Positions 26,170 to 35,558 of a DNA stretch of 64,000 nucleotides are shown here, piece by piece (positions within the stretch are counted from its first letter, which is position 1; each line of letters opens with the position of its first letter). The stretch lies in NCBI GenBank assembly GCA_029862205.1, contig JAOTXT010000018.1:1-64000 (forward strand), given 5' to 3'. The translations under genes and the position numbers were made by a program. Source of the DNA: Paracoccaceae bacterium (GTDB lineage Bacteria > Pseudomonadota > Alphaproteobacteria > Rhodobacterales > Rhodobacteraceae). The notes under the pieces were generated by a model. The model had not been told where the DNA came from and ran no database searches. It saw only the letters and a list, made by a program, of their open reading frames with translations.

Positions 26170-26706
26170 ATGCTGATGCCCCGCCGCAAAGTCCCGGACC
26201 TGGCTGTCGAGACCCTGGACCACGGAACCTTCGATCTCGGCTCCGAGACGAACGAACGCGGCACGGTCGTCTGCTTCTACCGCGGGCTCCATTGCCCAAT
26301 CTGCGCGACCTACCTGGCCGAGTTCGAGAAGCTGGTGCCAGCCTTCGCCGAGCGCGGCGTCGGGTCGATCGCGGTCAGCTCGGACGACGCCGTACGCGCG
26401 CGCGGCATGGCCGAAAAGATTCCCGCCGAGGCCTTGCGGATCGGTTACGGCCTTTCGCTGGCCAAGGCCAAAGAGTGGGGCCTCTATATCTCAACCGGTC
26501 GCGGCAAGACCTCGATCGGGATCGAGGAGCCGGCGCTTTTCTCCGAACCCGGGCTCTTCCTGATCAACGCGGACCAGACCCTTTATTATGGTTCGGTCCA
26601 GACGATGCCGTTCGTGCGGCCGCATTTCCGCGAACTTTTGGGTGCGCTCGATTTCGCCATCGAGAAGAACTACCCGGCACGTGGCGAATACGCCGAAGCG
26701 GTCTGA
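26170..26706 (+). CDS. Redoxin-domain (AhpC/TSA-type) peroxiredoxin-like protein
   Basis: 178 residues from ATG 26170, with AGGAG 8 nt before it. Thioredoxin-fold protein: TVVCFYRGLHCPICATYLAE (about residue 38) has a CPIC dithiol in the position of the peroxidatic cysteine, and the later blocks IAVSSDDAVRARGMAEKI and EPGLFLINADQTLYYGSVQT fit the AhpC/TSA superfamily group often paired with AraC regulators in alphaproteobacteria. It probably reduces peroxides or disulfides in the cytosol; no signal peptide is visible. The AraC gene upstream is divergent. rpoH follows 121 nt later. Confidence 0.85.
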   Translation: MLMPRRKVPDLAVETLDHGTFDLGSETNERGTVVCFYRGLHCPICATYLAEFEKLVPAFAERGVGSIAVSSDDAVRARGMAEKIPAEALRIGYGLSLAKAKEWGLYISTGRGKTSIGIEEPALFSEPGLFLINADQTLYYGSVQTMPFVRPHFRELLGALDFAIEKNYPARGEYAEAV

Positions 26707-26755
26707 CGGTACACGAAACGAAACGTCACGTCCCTGTGACAGGATATTGCTGGTG

Positions 26756-26771
26756 TGGTCCGAACGGACCA
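26756..26771. promoter_or_regulatory. 16-bp palindrome upstream of rpoH
   Basis: TGGTCCG-AA-CGGACCA is perfectly symmetric and lies 57 nt upstream of the rpoH start codon. There is no T-run after it, so it is more likely an operator than a terminator of the redoxin gene. The regulator is unknown. Confidence 0.45.
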
Positions 26772-26827
26772 TGTCAGCGTAGCAAGGAAAAAGAAGCCGC
26801 GAAGAGATGCGGCAGGGAGACGACGCC

Positions 26828-27718
26828 ATGGGAACCCACTTCATCCCGAACAGCGGATCCGATGTCGCCCGCCGGGCGATGTCTGCGGAACTGCTGGACG
26901 CCGAAACCGAAGCTGCCCTGGCCCGCGCCTGGCGCGACGAGGGCAACGAGCAGGCGCTGCACCGGCTGGTGACCGCCTATCTGAGGCTCGCCATCGCCAT
27001 GGCGGCGAAATACCGCCGTTACGGGGCCCCGATGAACGATCTCATTCAGGAGGCGGGCGTCGGACTTATGAAGGCGGCCTCGAAATTCGATCCCGATCGC
27101 GGCGTGCGGTTCTCGACCTATGCGGTCTGGTGGATCAAGGCCTCGATCCAGGATTACGTCATGCGCAACTGGTCGATGGTGCGCACCGGCTCGACCTCGG
27201 CGCAGAAGTCGCTTTTCTTCAACATGCGCCGTGTCCGCGCGAAGATCGAAGCCGAGATGGGGCTCGAAGGCCAAGACCCGACGGCCCACGAAATCCGCGC
27301 GGAGATCGCCAAGGAATTGGGCGTGCCGCTGCGCGATGTGGACATAATGGATGCCCGCCTGTCGGGCGCCGACTTCTCGCTGAACGCCGCCCAGGCCGGC
27401 GAGGAAGGCCGCGAATGGGTCGAGACGCTCGAGGACGAAGGCCCCCAGGCCGAGGAGACGGTGTCTCGCAATTCTGATCTCGACAGGGCCCGGGGCTGGC
27501 TGACCGAGGCCTTCGACGCCCTGACCGACCGCGAGCGGATGATCATCGAGGCGCGCAAACTGGCTGAACAGCCGGAAACGCTGGAAAGCCTGGGCGAGAA
27601 ACTGAAGCTCTCGAAGGAGCGCGTGCGCCAACTCGAGGCACAGGCGCTGCGCAAGATGCGCCAGCGGCTGGAGGCCAATCACGGAACGGCGGCGGCGGAT
27701 CTGGCGGCGACAATCTAG
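26828..27718 (+). CDS. rpoH: RpoH-family heat-shock/oxidative-stress sigma factor
   Basis: 296 residues from ATG 26828 (GCAGGGAGACG ribosome site). Region 2 is complete, with LVTAYLRLAIAMAAKYRRYG, DLIQEAGVGLMKAASKFDPD and RFSTYAVWWIKASIQDYVMR. The RpoH box-like segment is QKSLFFNMRRVRAKIE. Region 4.2 reads TLESLGEKLKLSKERVRQLE. Alphaproteobacteria often carry two RpoH proteins; an oxidant-linked RpoHII role would fit the adjacent redoxin gene but cannot be settled from this window. A strong terminator follows. The dnaK promoter at 43.8 kb looks like a possible target. Confidence 0.94.
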   Translation: MGTHFIPNSGSDVARRAMSAELLDAETEAALARAWRDEGNEQALHRLVTAYLRLAIAMAAKYRRYGAPMNDLIQEAGVGLMKAASKFDPDRGVRFSTYAVWWIKASIQDYVMRNWSMVRTGSTSAQKSLFFNMRRVRAKIEAEMGLEGQDPTAHEIRAEIAKELGVPLRDVDIMDARLSGADFSLNAAQAGEEGREWVETLEDEGPQAEETVSRNSDLDRARGWLTEAFDALTDRERMIIEARKLAEQPETLESLGEKLKLSKERVRQLEAQALRKMRQRLEANHGTAAADLAATI

Positions 27719-27741
27719 CCCAGACCAAACAGGATCTGGAT

Positions 27742-27770
27742 CAGGGCGCGCGCCGGCGCGCCCTGTTTTC
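27742..27770 (+). terminator. Rho-independent terminator of rpoH
   Basis: Perfect 10-bp stem CAGGGCGCGC/GCGCGCCCTG (27742-27751 with 27756-27765), GCCG loop, then TTTTC. It starts 23 nt after the rpoH stop and may also serve the convergent mutS. Confidence 0.88.
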
Positions 27771-27811
27771 GTTTAGAGTGGTTTTCAATCCAATTTCGGT
27801 CGAAAACGGCG

Positions 27812-30469
27812 CTAGTCGCGCCCGTTGCCGGACAGCAGTTCCCGTAACTCGTAAACGAGATCCAGCGCGGCGCGTGGGGTCAGTTGATCCGGCACAATCT
27901 CGCTCAGGCGGTCTTCCACTACCGATGCCTTGAGCGCCGGCGCCGCTTGAGGCGCCCGTGCTTGAAAGAGGGGCAGGGCGTCGGCGAGTGCCGCCGTCCC
28001 CCCCTCCCGTTCATCTGCTTCCAGTTTCTCCAATACCTCGCGGGCCCGTGCCGTCACGCTTTCCGGCAGGCCGGCGAGTTGCGCCACCTGAACGCCGTAA
28101 GAGCGGTCGGCGGCGCCGGGGCGCACCTCGTGCAGGAAGATGACCTCGCCCTCCCATTCGCGCACGGCGACCGCCGCCGGGTGCAGATGTTCCAGCTTTT
28201 CGGCCAGCGCGGTCAGCTCGTGGTAATGGGTGGCGAAGAGGCCACGGCACTTGTTGACCTCGTGCAGGTGCTCCAGCACGGCCCAGGCGATCGAGAGCCC
28301 GTCATAGGTGGCGGTGCCGCGCCCGATCTCGTCCAGGATCACCAGCGCATTGGGGCCCGCTTGGTTCAGGATCGCCGCGGTCTCGACCATTTCGACCATG
28401 AATGTGGACCGCCCCCTCGCCAGGTCGTCCGCCGCGCCAACGCGGCTGAAGAGCTGGTCGACGACGCCGATCCGCGCCGCCTGGGCCGGGACATAAGCCC
28501 CAGACTGGGCCAGGATCGCGATCAGAGCGTTCTGGCGCAGGAACGTCGACTTGCCCGCCATGTTCGGCCCGGTCAGCAGCCAGACCGGTGCGGGATCAGC
28601 TTGCCCCGCGGAAAGATCGCAACTGTTGGCGACGAAGCTCTCGCCCTGGCGCCTAAGCGCCTGTTCGACCACCGGATGGCGCCCGGCGGTGACCTCGAAG
28701 GCCCGGCCGTCCTCGAGGACCGGCCGGCTCCAGCCCTCATCGACCGCCAGCGCCGCATTGGCAGCGGCCACGTCCAGCGCGGCAATTGCGTGGGCGGTCG
28801 CGGCGATCCGGGCCTGTTCAGCCAGGACAGCGGCGCGAAGATCCTCGAAGATCCGCTTCTCGATCTCCAGCGCACGTCCACCCGCATTGACGATCCGGCT
28901 TTCCAGCTCGGACAACGGCACGGTGGTGAACCTGACCGCATTGGCCAGCGTTTGGCGGTGGATAAAGGTCTGGCTCAGGGGCGGGGCCAGCATCTTATCG
29001 GCGTGCCGGGCCGTCACCTCGATGAAATAGCCCAGCACGTTGTTGTGCCGGATCTTCAGCGCTTCGATCCCGGTCTCGGCGGCGTAATCCGCCTGCATCC
29101 CCGCGATCACGCCCCGGCCTTCGTCGCGCAGCTTGCGAGCTTCGTCCAGATCCGCGTCGTAGTCCTCGGCGACGAAGCCGCCGTCGCGGGCCAGGATCGG
29201 CGGCTCGGCGACCAGAGCCTTATCAAGGTGCGCGACCAGGCTGTCGTGGCCCTGCATGTCCTTCGCTGCTTCTGCCAACGCCTCTGGCAGATCACCGTCA
29301 AGCATTTCGGCGATTTCACCCGCCTGAGCCAGCCCGGCCCGGATGGCGCCCAGATCGCGCGGACCGCCACGATCGAGGGCCAGCCGGGTCAGGGCCCGCT
29401 CGATCTCGGGCACTTGTGCCAGGCGCTCGCGCAAGCCCTGCGACAGAACCCGTTCCGCGACCAGATGGGTCACGGCGTCCAGCCTGTGGCCGATCTCGGC
29501 AACACCAGTCAGAGGCGCGGCGATCCGGGTCTCGAGAAGCCGAGCGCCCGCCCCGGTCAATGTCCGGTCGATCGAAGCCAGAAGCGCGCCCTCGCGGGCG
29601 CCGGACAGCGACCGGATCAATTCCAGATTCCGCCGGGTTGCCGCGTCGATGCGCATGACCCCGCCTGGGGCCTCGCGCCTGGGCGGGCGCAGCATCGGCA
29701 GGCGTCCCTTCTGGGTCAGTTCGATATAGTCGGCAAGCGCGCCCAGCACCGCCAGCTCAGGTCTCTCGAACGTGCCGAAAGCGTCCAGCGCCGCGACCCG
29801 GAAGAGCGCCTTCAGCCGGGCCTCGGCTGCGGCGGAGTCGAAGCTGGCGGCGGCGAGCGGCGTCGCCACGGCGCCCGCCTCTTCGATCTGGGCCATCAGG
29901 ATCGGATTCTCGAAAGCGCTCTCCAGCACCAGCACCTCGCGGGGCGCGATCCGGGCGAGCCCCGGGCCGAGCCCAGCGCGCGGCGTCCCGGTCACAGCCA
30001 TGTCGCCGGTCGAGACATCGACCCAGGCAAGCGCGCCCGCGCCGCGCACCTCGGCCCAGGCGGCGAGGTAGTTGTGGCGCCGCGCATCGAGCAGCGTCTC
30101 CTCGGTCAGCGTGCCAGGCGTGACCAGACGCACCACCTCGCGGTTGACCACCGCCTTCGAGCCGCGCTTCTTGGCTTCGACTGGGTCCTCGGTCTGTTCG
30201 CAGACCGCCACCCGGAAGCCCTTGCGGATCAGCGTCAATAGATAGCCCTCGGCGGAATGCACCGGCACCCCGCACATCTGGATGTCGTCGCCCAGATGCT
30301 TGCCCCGCTTGGTCAGCGCGATATCCAGCGCGGCCGCCGCCTGCACCGCGTCGTCGAAGAACAACTCGTAGAAATCGCCCATGCGGTAGAAAAGCAAGGC
30401 GTCCGCGTGGTCCGCCTTGATCTTGAGATATTGCGCCATCATCGGGGTGATGGCCGTCGCCTTGTTCAT
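27812..30469 (-). CDS. mutS: DNA mismatch repair protein MutS
   Basis: 885 residues, full length. MutS recognises mismatches and starts repair with MutL. The N-terminal mismatch-binding domain shows ALLFYRMGDFYELFFDDA (Phe-x-Glu at the lesion). Connector, lever and clamp domains follow. The ATPase has Walker A LTGPNMAGKSTFLRQNA (about residue 630), the Q-loop/signature VGAADDLARGRSTFMVEM, Walker B LVILDEIGRGTATYDGL and the H-loop FATHYHELTALA. The C-terminal tail is short. It ends in TAG. It is divergent from the oxalate operon; 30470-30696 carries both promoters. Confidence 0.98.
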   Translation of the reverse strand: MNKATAITPMMAQYLKIKADHADALLFYRMGDFYELFFDDAVQAAAALDIALTKRGKHLGDDIQMCGVPVHSAEGYLLTLIRKGFRVAVCEQTEDPVEAKKRGSKAVVNREVVRLVTPGTLTEETLLDARRHNYLAAWAEVRGAGALAWVDVSTGDMAVTGTPRAGLGPGLARIAPREVLVLESAFENPILMAQIEEAGAVATPLAAASFDSAAAEARLKALFRVAALDAFGTFERPELAVLGALADYIELTQKGRLPMLRPPRREAPGGVMRIDAATRRNLELIRSLSGAREGALLASIDRTLTGAGARLLETRIAAPLTGVAEIGHRLDAVTHLVAERVLSQGLRERLAQVPEIERALTRLALDRGGPRDLGAIRAGLAQAGEIAEMLDGDLPEALAEAAKDMQGHDSLVAHLDKALVAEPPILARDGGFVAEDYDADLDEARKLRDEGRGVIAGMQADYAAETGIEALKIRHNNVLGYFIEVTARHADKMLAPPLSQTFIHRQTLANAVRFTTVPLSELESRIVNAGGRALEIEKRIFEDLRAAVLAEQARIAATAHAIAALDVAAANAALAVDEGWSRPVLEDGRAFEVTAGRHPVVEQALRRQGESFVANSCDLSAGQADPAPVWLLTGPNMAGKSTFLRQNALIAILAQSGAYVPAQAARIGVVDQLFSRVGAADDLARGRSTFMVEMVETAAILNQAGPNALVILDEIGRGTATYDGLSIAWAVLEHLHEVNKCRGLFATHYHELTALAEKLEHLHPAAVAVREWEGEVIFLHEVRPGAADRSYGVQVAQLAGLPESVTARAREVLEKLEADEREGGTAALADALPLFQARAPQAAPALKASVVEDRLSEIVPDQLTPRAALDLVYELRELLSGNGRD

Positions 30470-30608
30470 GCCTGCCGCCCCGATAAACGGATTGGGTTTC
30501 GCGGAGAGGGATTCGCGTCTGCCGCGGCCTGCCTATCACGCCGCCTGAGCGAATCCGAACATTTCCGTTGGTCGGAAGCGCAACGCCGATCCGCGGGTGT
30601 CGGGCCGC

Positions 30609-30638
30609 TTGCGACTCGCTTGGTTCATGGTATACCAC
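30609..30638 (+). promoter_or_regulatory. Promoter and GntR operator of the oxalate operon
   Basis: TTGCGA (30609-30614), 16 nt, then TATACC (30631-30636) form a plausible sigma-70-like promoter. The palindrome TGGTATACCA (30628-30637; extended ATGGTATACCAC 30627-30638) covers the -10, as expected of an autorepressor site. The same palindrome occurs before the TTT transporter at 37428. Confidence 0.7.
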
Positions 30639-30696
30639 AAACACGTATCGGGAGAGGTGAAACGAAAGATCATCCGGAGCCGATGGGGAGGATGCC

Positions 30697-31407
30697 TTGG
30701 GCAAGACGCTCGATCTGAAGCCGGTGGACGGCTCCTTCAGCTTGAAGGAGCATATCTATGACGTCCTGAAGACCAGCATCATGGATCTGGACATCTACGA
30801 GCCCGAAACCAACCTGCGCATGGACGAGCGCACGCTTGCCGACCGTCTGGGTATTAGCCGCACCCCGATCCGCGAGGCGATCATGCGCCTCGAGCAGGAG
30901 GGCTTCGTCGAGATCGCGCCCAGGCGCGGGGTCTTTATCAAGCGCAAGAGCCTGGATGAGATCCTGGAGATGATCACCGTCTGGGCCGCGCTGGAATCCA
31001 TGGCTGCGCGGCTTGTTTGCGATCGCGCGTCGGATGCCGAAATTGCCCAGTTGCGCAGTATCGGCACCCAGTTCACCAAGGACAACGCAAGGGCGCGGCT
31101 GAGCGAGTATTCCGAGGCGAATATCGACTTCCACCTGTGCGTCCTGGGCCTGTCGAAGTGCCAAATGCTAGAGGATATCGCACGAGGCCTGTTCACCCAC
31201 CTGAAAGCGGTCCGGCGTAAGGCGCTGAGCGACGGCTCGCGCACGGACCGCTCGGTTGTCGATCACATGAACATCATCGAGGCGATCGAGGACCGGGATG
31301 CAGAGCTGGCCTCGGACTTGGTCCGTGAGCACACATTCCGCCTGCATGATTACATCCGGCGAAGCTGGAAATTCCTTCTTGGTCCCGCCGAAGCCACAAA
31401 TCGCTAG
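30697..31407 (+). CDS. GntR/FadR-family regulator of oxalate genes
   Basis: 236 residues from TTG 30697. There is no in-frame ATG, and GGGGAGGA lies 5 nt before the TTG, so the start is well supported. The N-terminal winged HTH shows LADRLGISRTPIREAIMRLE and VEIAPRRGVFIKR. The C-terminal FCD ligand domain contains the usual acidic/His metal set (NIDFHLCVLGLSKC, VDHMNIIEAIEDRD, REHTFRLHDYIR). Position at the head of an oxalate operon, with the operator in its own promoter and a copy before the transporter, suggests it represses both units until oxalate or a CoA/organic-acid metabolite binds. The ligand is inferred. Confidence 0.88.
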   Translation: MGKTLDLKPVDGSFSLKEHIYDVLKTSIMDLDIYEPETNLRMDERTLADRLGISRTPIREAIMRLEQEGFVEIAPRRGVFIKRKSLDEILEMITVWAALESMAARLVCDRASDAEIAQLRSIGTQFTKDNARARLSEYSEANIDFHLCVLGLSKCQMLEDIARGLFTHLKAVRRKALSDGSRTDRSVVDHMNIIEAIEDRDAELASDLVREHTFRLHDYIRRSWKFLLGPAEATNR

Positions 31408-31442
31408 TCCTCGGCTAGACAAAGATTTCAGGAGAGATGAGC

Positions 31443-33182
31443 ATGTCCGCCACTGCCGAAACGTTCGATCACCAGACCAAGCCCGAAGCCGAGCAGGGCG
31501 AGCTCACTGACGGCTTCCACCTGGTTATCGACGCGCTGAAGCTGAACGGCATCGAGAATATCTATCACGTGCCTGGAATCCCGGTTACCGACCTCGGCCG
31601 CATGATGCAGGCCGAAGGGATGCGTGTGATCTCGTTCCGGCACGAATCGAACGCAGGCAACGCGGCGGCCATCGCCGGCTACCTGACCAAGAAACCGGGT
31701 GTCTGCCTGACGGTCTCGGCGCCGGGCTTTTTGAACGGGCTGGTCTCGCTGGCGCACGCCACCACGAATTGCTGGCCGATGATCCTGATCTCAGGGAGTT
31801 CCGAGCGCGAAATCGTCGATCTGCAGCAGGGCGATTACGAGGAGATGGACCAGCTCGCCATCGCCAAACCGCTTTGCAAGGCGGCCTACCGGATCCTCCA
31901 TGCCGAAGATATCGGCGTCGGCGTCGCGCGCGCGATCCGCGCCGCTGTCTCCGGCCGGCCGGGCGGGGTCTATCTGGACCTGCCGGCCAGCCTGCTCGGT
32001 CAAGCCGTTGACGCGATCGAAGGCGAGAAATCGCTGGTAAAGGTCGTCGACCCAGCCCCCGAGCAGCGTCCGGCCGTCCACGCAATCGAGCGCGCGTTAC
32101 ACTATCTGAAACGCGCCGAGCGGCCGCTGATCATCCTCGGCAAGGGGGCGGCCTATGCGCAATGCGACGACCTGGTGCGCCGCTTCGTCGAGACCAGCGG
32201 CATTCCCTACCTCGCCATGTCCATGGCCAAGGGCCTGCTGCCGGACGATCACCCGCAATATGCCGGCGCCGCACGGTCGCTGGTGCTGAAGGGTTCCGAT
32301 TGCGTCATGCTGGTCGGCGCCCGGCTTAACTGGCTCCTCAGCCACGGCAAGGGCAAGCAATGGGGCGAGCCGCACTCGAAGAAGTTCATCCATATCGACA
32401 TCGACCCGAAGGAGATGGACAGCAATCAGCCCATCGACGCCCCTTTGGTCGGCGATATCGAGAGCTGCCTGGCGGATCTCCTGGCCGGGATGGAGGGGTG
32501 GAAGAAACCCTCGGAGGACTGGCTGGGCGCGATCCGCGACAAGGTCGAGACCAATGTCGCCAAGATGGCGCCACGGCTGCAGAACAACAACGTTCCGATG
32601 GACTTCCACGGGGCGTTGGGGCGGCTGAAGAGGATCATGGCCGATCACCCGGATGCGATCCTGGTCAACGAGGGCGCCAATACGCTGGATTTCGCGCGCT
32701 CGGTCATCGACATGGCGAAACCCCGTAAGCGGCTGGACGTGGGCACCTGGGGGGTGATGGGGATCGGCATGGGCACCGCGATCGCGGCGGCGGTCGAGAC
32801 CGGCCACCCGGTGGTCGCGGTCGAGGGCGACAGTGCCTTTGGATTTTCGGGCATGGAGGTTGAGACCATCTGCCGCTACGACCTGCCGGTCTGCGTGGTG
32901 GTCTTCAACAATTCCGGCATCTACCGGGGCACCGATACCGACCCGACCGGGCGCGATCCGGGCACCACGGTCTTCGTGCGCGACTCGAAATACGACCTGA
33001 TGATGCAGGCCTTCGGTGGCGAGGGTGTGACCGCTCATTCGCCGGACGATCTGGAGCGCGCGGTGCGCGAGGCGATCGCGTCGGGCAAGCCAACGCTGGT
33101 CAACGCCATCATCGACCCGGAAGCCGGAACCGAGTCCGGACGGATCGGCAACCTCAACCCTCAGAGCGTAGTGAAGAAGTAG
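31443..33182 (+). CDS. oxc: Oxalyl-CoA decarboxylase
   Basis: 579 residues from ATG 31443, because AGGAG is 8 nt before it; ATG 31437 is too close to that site. Thiamine-diphosphate enzyme that converts oxalyl-CoA to formyl-CoA and CO2. Seen: the PYR-domain glutamate in [19 protein letters not shown] then [33 protein letters not shown], the central domain with [19 protein letters not shown], and the PP-domain ThDP motif [20 protein letters not shown]...NNSGIYRG. It is followed 78 nt later by frc, the usual partner. Ends in TAG. Confidence 0.96.
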   Translation: MSATAETFDHQTKPEAEQGELTDGFHLVIDALKLNGIENIYHVPGIPVTDLGRMMQAEGMRVISFRHESNAGNAAAIAGYLTKKPGVCLTVSAPGFLNGLVSLAHATTNCWPMILISGSSEREIVDLQQGDYEEMDQLAIAKPLCKAAYRILHAEDIGVGVARAIRAAVSGRPGGVYLDLPASLLGQAVDAIEGEKSLVKVVDPAPEQRPAVHAIERALHYLKRAERPLIILGKGAAYAQCDDLVRRFVETSGIPYLAMSMAKGLLPDDHPQYAGAARSLVLKGSDCVMLVGARLNWLLSHGKGKQWGEPHSKKFIHIDIDPKEMDSNQPIDAPLVGDIESCLADLLAGMEGWKKPSEDWLGAIRDKVETNVAKMAPRLQNNNVPMDFHGALGRLKRIMADHPDAILVNEGANTLDFARSVIDMAKPRKRLDVGTWGVMGIGMGTAIAAAVETGHPVVAVEGDSAFGFSGMEVETICRYDLPVCVVVFNNSGIYRGTDTDPTGRDPGTTVFVRDSKYDLMMQAFGGEGVTAHSPDDLERAVREAIASGKPTLVNAIIDPEAGTESGRIGNLNPQSVVKK

Positions 33183-33260
33183 GGCCGCCCTGAGAGGTCG
33201 CTCAGTGGTGAACTCAAGGAGGTTCCGGATCAAGTCCGGGACATGACGGAGAAGAGACAG

Positions 33261-34532
33261 ATGAAAGCACTCAAAGGCGTCCGCATCCTGGACTTCACCC
33301 ATGTGCAATCGGGTCCGACCTGCACCCAGCTTCTGGCCTGGTTTGGCGCCGACGTGATCAAGGTCGAGCGCCCAGGCGTCGGCGACGCGACCCGCAAGCA
33401 GCTGGTCGACGTGCCCGGCGTCGACAGCCTCTACTTCACCATGCTGAACCACAACAAGCGGTCGATCGAGCTCAACTCGAAGAACGAGACCGGCAAGCAG
33501 GTGCTGACCCGGCTGATCCGGGAATGCGACGTGCTGGTCGAGAATTTCGCCCCGGGCGCGCTCGACCGCATGGGCTTCGGCTGGGAACGCATCCAGGAGA
33601 TCAATCCGCGCATGATCATGGCCTCGGTCAAGGGCTTCGGACCTGGCAAATACGAGGACTGCAAGGTCTACGAGAACGTCGCGCAATGCGCCGGTGGCTC
33701 GGCCTCCACGACCGGTGATCTCGACGGCCTGCCGATGGTCACCGGCGCCCAGATCGGCGACAGCGGCACCGGCCTTCACTTGGCGCTGGGGATCGTCTCT
33801 GCGCTCTTCCAGCGCGAGAAGACTGGGCGGGGGCAAAAGGTTCTGGCGGCGATGCAGGACGGGGTGCTGAACCTCTGCCGGGTCAAGTTGCGTGACCAGC
33901 AGCGTTTGGCCGCTGGGCCATTGAAGGAATACTCGCAGTTTGGCGAGGGCATTCCTTTTGGCGATGCAACGCCGCGCGCCGGAAACGATAGTGGGGGCGG
34001 TCAACCCGGGCGTATCCTCAAGTGCAAGGGATGGGAGACCGACCCCAACGCCTATACCTACTTCATCACCCAGGCAGCGGTATGGGAGAAGATCTGCGAC
34101 GTAATCGGCGAGCCCGATTGGAAGGCCAAGGAAGGCTATGCGACACCGCCCGAGCGGCTCGACAAGCTGAACGAGATTTTCGGGCGGATCGAGGAATGGA
34201 CGATGACCAAGACTAAATTCGAGGTCATGGACATCTGCAACCCGCATGACATCCCCGTAGGCCCGATCCTGAGCATGAAGGAGATCGCCGAGGACGAAGG
34301 CCTGCGCGCCACCGGCACCGTGGTCGAGGTCGATCATCCGGAACGCGGGCCGTATTTGACGGTCGGCAACCCGGTCAAGCTGAGCGACAGCCCGTCCGAG
34401 GTCACGCGCTCGCCGCTTTTGGGCGAGCACACCGAGGAGATCCTGCGCGACGTGCTGGGCTATTCGGGCGAGGAGATCGCGCAGATCGGCGAGTCGGGCG
34501 CCGTGGGCGACTTGAAGATCGCAGCCGAGTGA
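33261..34532 (+). CDS. frc: Formyl-CoA:oxalate CoA-transferase
   Basis: 423 residues from ATG 33261, with GGAGAAG 6 nt before; ATG 33243 is a less likely start. Class III CoA-transferase that moves CoA from formyl-CoA to oxalate, so that formate leaves and oxalyl-CoA is regenerated for Oxc. Motifs: [35 protein letters not shown], the active-site Asp region [20 protein letters not shown] (around residue 168), and [13 protein letters not shown], which matches the Gly-rich loop of true Frc proteins. It cannot be excluded that it accepts other acids, but the oxc neighbour makes oxalate the likely substrate. Confidence 0.94.
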   Translation: MKALKGVRILDFTHVQSGPTCTQLLAWFGADVIKVERPGVGDATRKQLVDVPGVDSLYFTMLNHNKRSIELNSKNETGKQVLTRLIRECDVLVENFAPGALDRMGFGWERIQEINPRMIMASVKGFGPGKYEDCKVYENVAQCAGGSASTTGDLDGLPMVTGAQIGDSGTGLHLALGIVSALFQREKTGRGQKVLAAMQDGVLNLCRVKLRDQQRLAAGPLKEYSQFGEGIPFGDATPRAGNDSGGGQPGRILKCKGWETDPNAYTYFITQAAVWEKICDVIGEPDWKAKEGYATPPERLDKLNEIFGRIEEWTMTKTKFEVMDICNPHDIPVGPILSMKEIAEDEGLRATGTVVEVDHPERGPYLTVGNPVKLSDSPSEVTRSPLLGEHTEEILRDVLGYSGEEIAQIGESGAVGDLKIAAE

Positions 34533-34592
34533 CACATCGATGAAATCCTGGCGCGGACAGCCCGCGCAACTTGGACAGAGAGGGGAGGCGTC

Positions 34593-35525
34593 ATGCGCCT
34601 GATCGTGAACGGACAGCAGGCTTTTGGCCGCGCGGCGCTCGAGGCGATCCTCGAAGCGGGCAAGGACGAGGTGGTCGGAGTCTACACCGCGCCCGACAAG
34701 GAGGGGCGTCCGGCCGATCCGATCAAGGAATGCGCGCTAGAGCATGGGCTGCCGCTGTTCCAGCCGCCGAACTACAAAGACCCGGCAGTCCTGGACGAAA
34801 TGCGGTCGCTGAATGCGGATCTCATGGTCATGGCATACATGATCATCTTCGTGCCTGAAGAGGCACGCAACATCCCGAGCAACGGCTCGATCTGCTTCCA
34901 TCCCTCGCTTCTGCCGCTGCATCGCGGCCCTTCCTCGATCAACTGGCCGATCATCTGGGGCTCGGCCAAGACCGGGCTTTCCTGGTTCTTCCCCGATGAC
35001 GGGCTCGACGAGGGCGATATCCTGCTGCAGCGCGAGGTCGAGATCGGCCCGGAGGACACCCTGGGCGATGTCTACTTCAAGAAAATCTTTCCGCTGGGCG
35101 TCGCAACCACGCTCGAGGCGATCGACCTGATCCGTTCGGGCAATCCGCCCCATACGGCGCAGGACGAATCCCGGGCCACCTATGAGAGCTGGTGCCGCAA
35201 AAAGGATGTGAAGATCGACTGGGCGAGCCCCGCGACGGATGTCTACAACATGATCCGCGGCGCCAATCCGCAGCCCGGCGCCTGGACCACGCTGAACGCC
35301 GACGAAGTGCAGCTTTACGACAGCCGCCGCACCGAGGGTGGCGGCGACGCACCCGACGCGGAGCCCGGCGAGGTCGTCTCTGTGTCCGAGGGTGGCGTAA
35401 CCGTGCAGTCCGGCGGCGGGCGAATCCTTCTAAAAAGTGTCCGGCCCGCCGGCGGGGGGAAAGTTCCGGCCGCGGAATGGGCTTCCGCATCCGGGGTTTC
35501 GGCCGGCACCAAGCTCGGTTCTTAA
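34593..35525 (+). CDS. Formyltransferase of 10-formyl-THF dehydrogenase N-domain type
   Basis: 310 residues, GAGGGGAGGCG ribosome site. It resembles the N-terminal hydrolase domain of 10-formyltetrahydrofolate dehydrogenase (ALDH1L1) more than Fmt. The catalytic histidine is in CFHPSLLPLHRGPSSINWPI, the aspartate in DDGLDEGDILLQ, and the C-terminal domain begins KKDVKIDWASPATDVYNMIR then GANPQPGAWTTLN. No aldehyde-dehydrogenase or carrier domain follows. In Fmt the position two before the catalytic His is Asn; here it is Cys. Placed between frc and fhs, it probably handles formyl-THF. It could hydrolyse it, or transfer formyl between CoA and THF; the latter is speculation. Confidence 0.82.
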   Translation: MRLIVNGQQAFGRAALEAILEAGKDEVVGVYTAPDKEGRPADPIKECALEHGLPLFQPPNYKDPAVLDEMRSLNADLMVMAYMIIFVPEEARNIPSNGSICFHPSLLPLHRGPSSINWPIIWGSAKTGLSWFFPDDGLDEGDILLQREVEIGPEDTLGDVYFKKIFPLGVATTLEAIDLIRSGNPPHTAQDESRATYESWCRKKDVKIDWASPATDVYNMIRGANPQPGAWTTLNADEVQLYDSRRTEGGGDAPDAEPGEVVSVSEGGVTVQSGGGRILLKSVRPAGGGKVPAAEWASASGVSAGTKLGS

Positions 35526-35558
35526 CCGCCAAGACATCGTAATTCGGGGACGCTTCAC

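Noticed and set aside
27884-30241. 785-codon open frame opposite mutS
   Set aside because: Antisense shadow of mutS.
32097-34535. 812-codon open frame opposite oxc and frc
   Set aside because: Antisense shadow of two well-conserved genes. The translation is rich in Arg/His/Asp with no domain.
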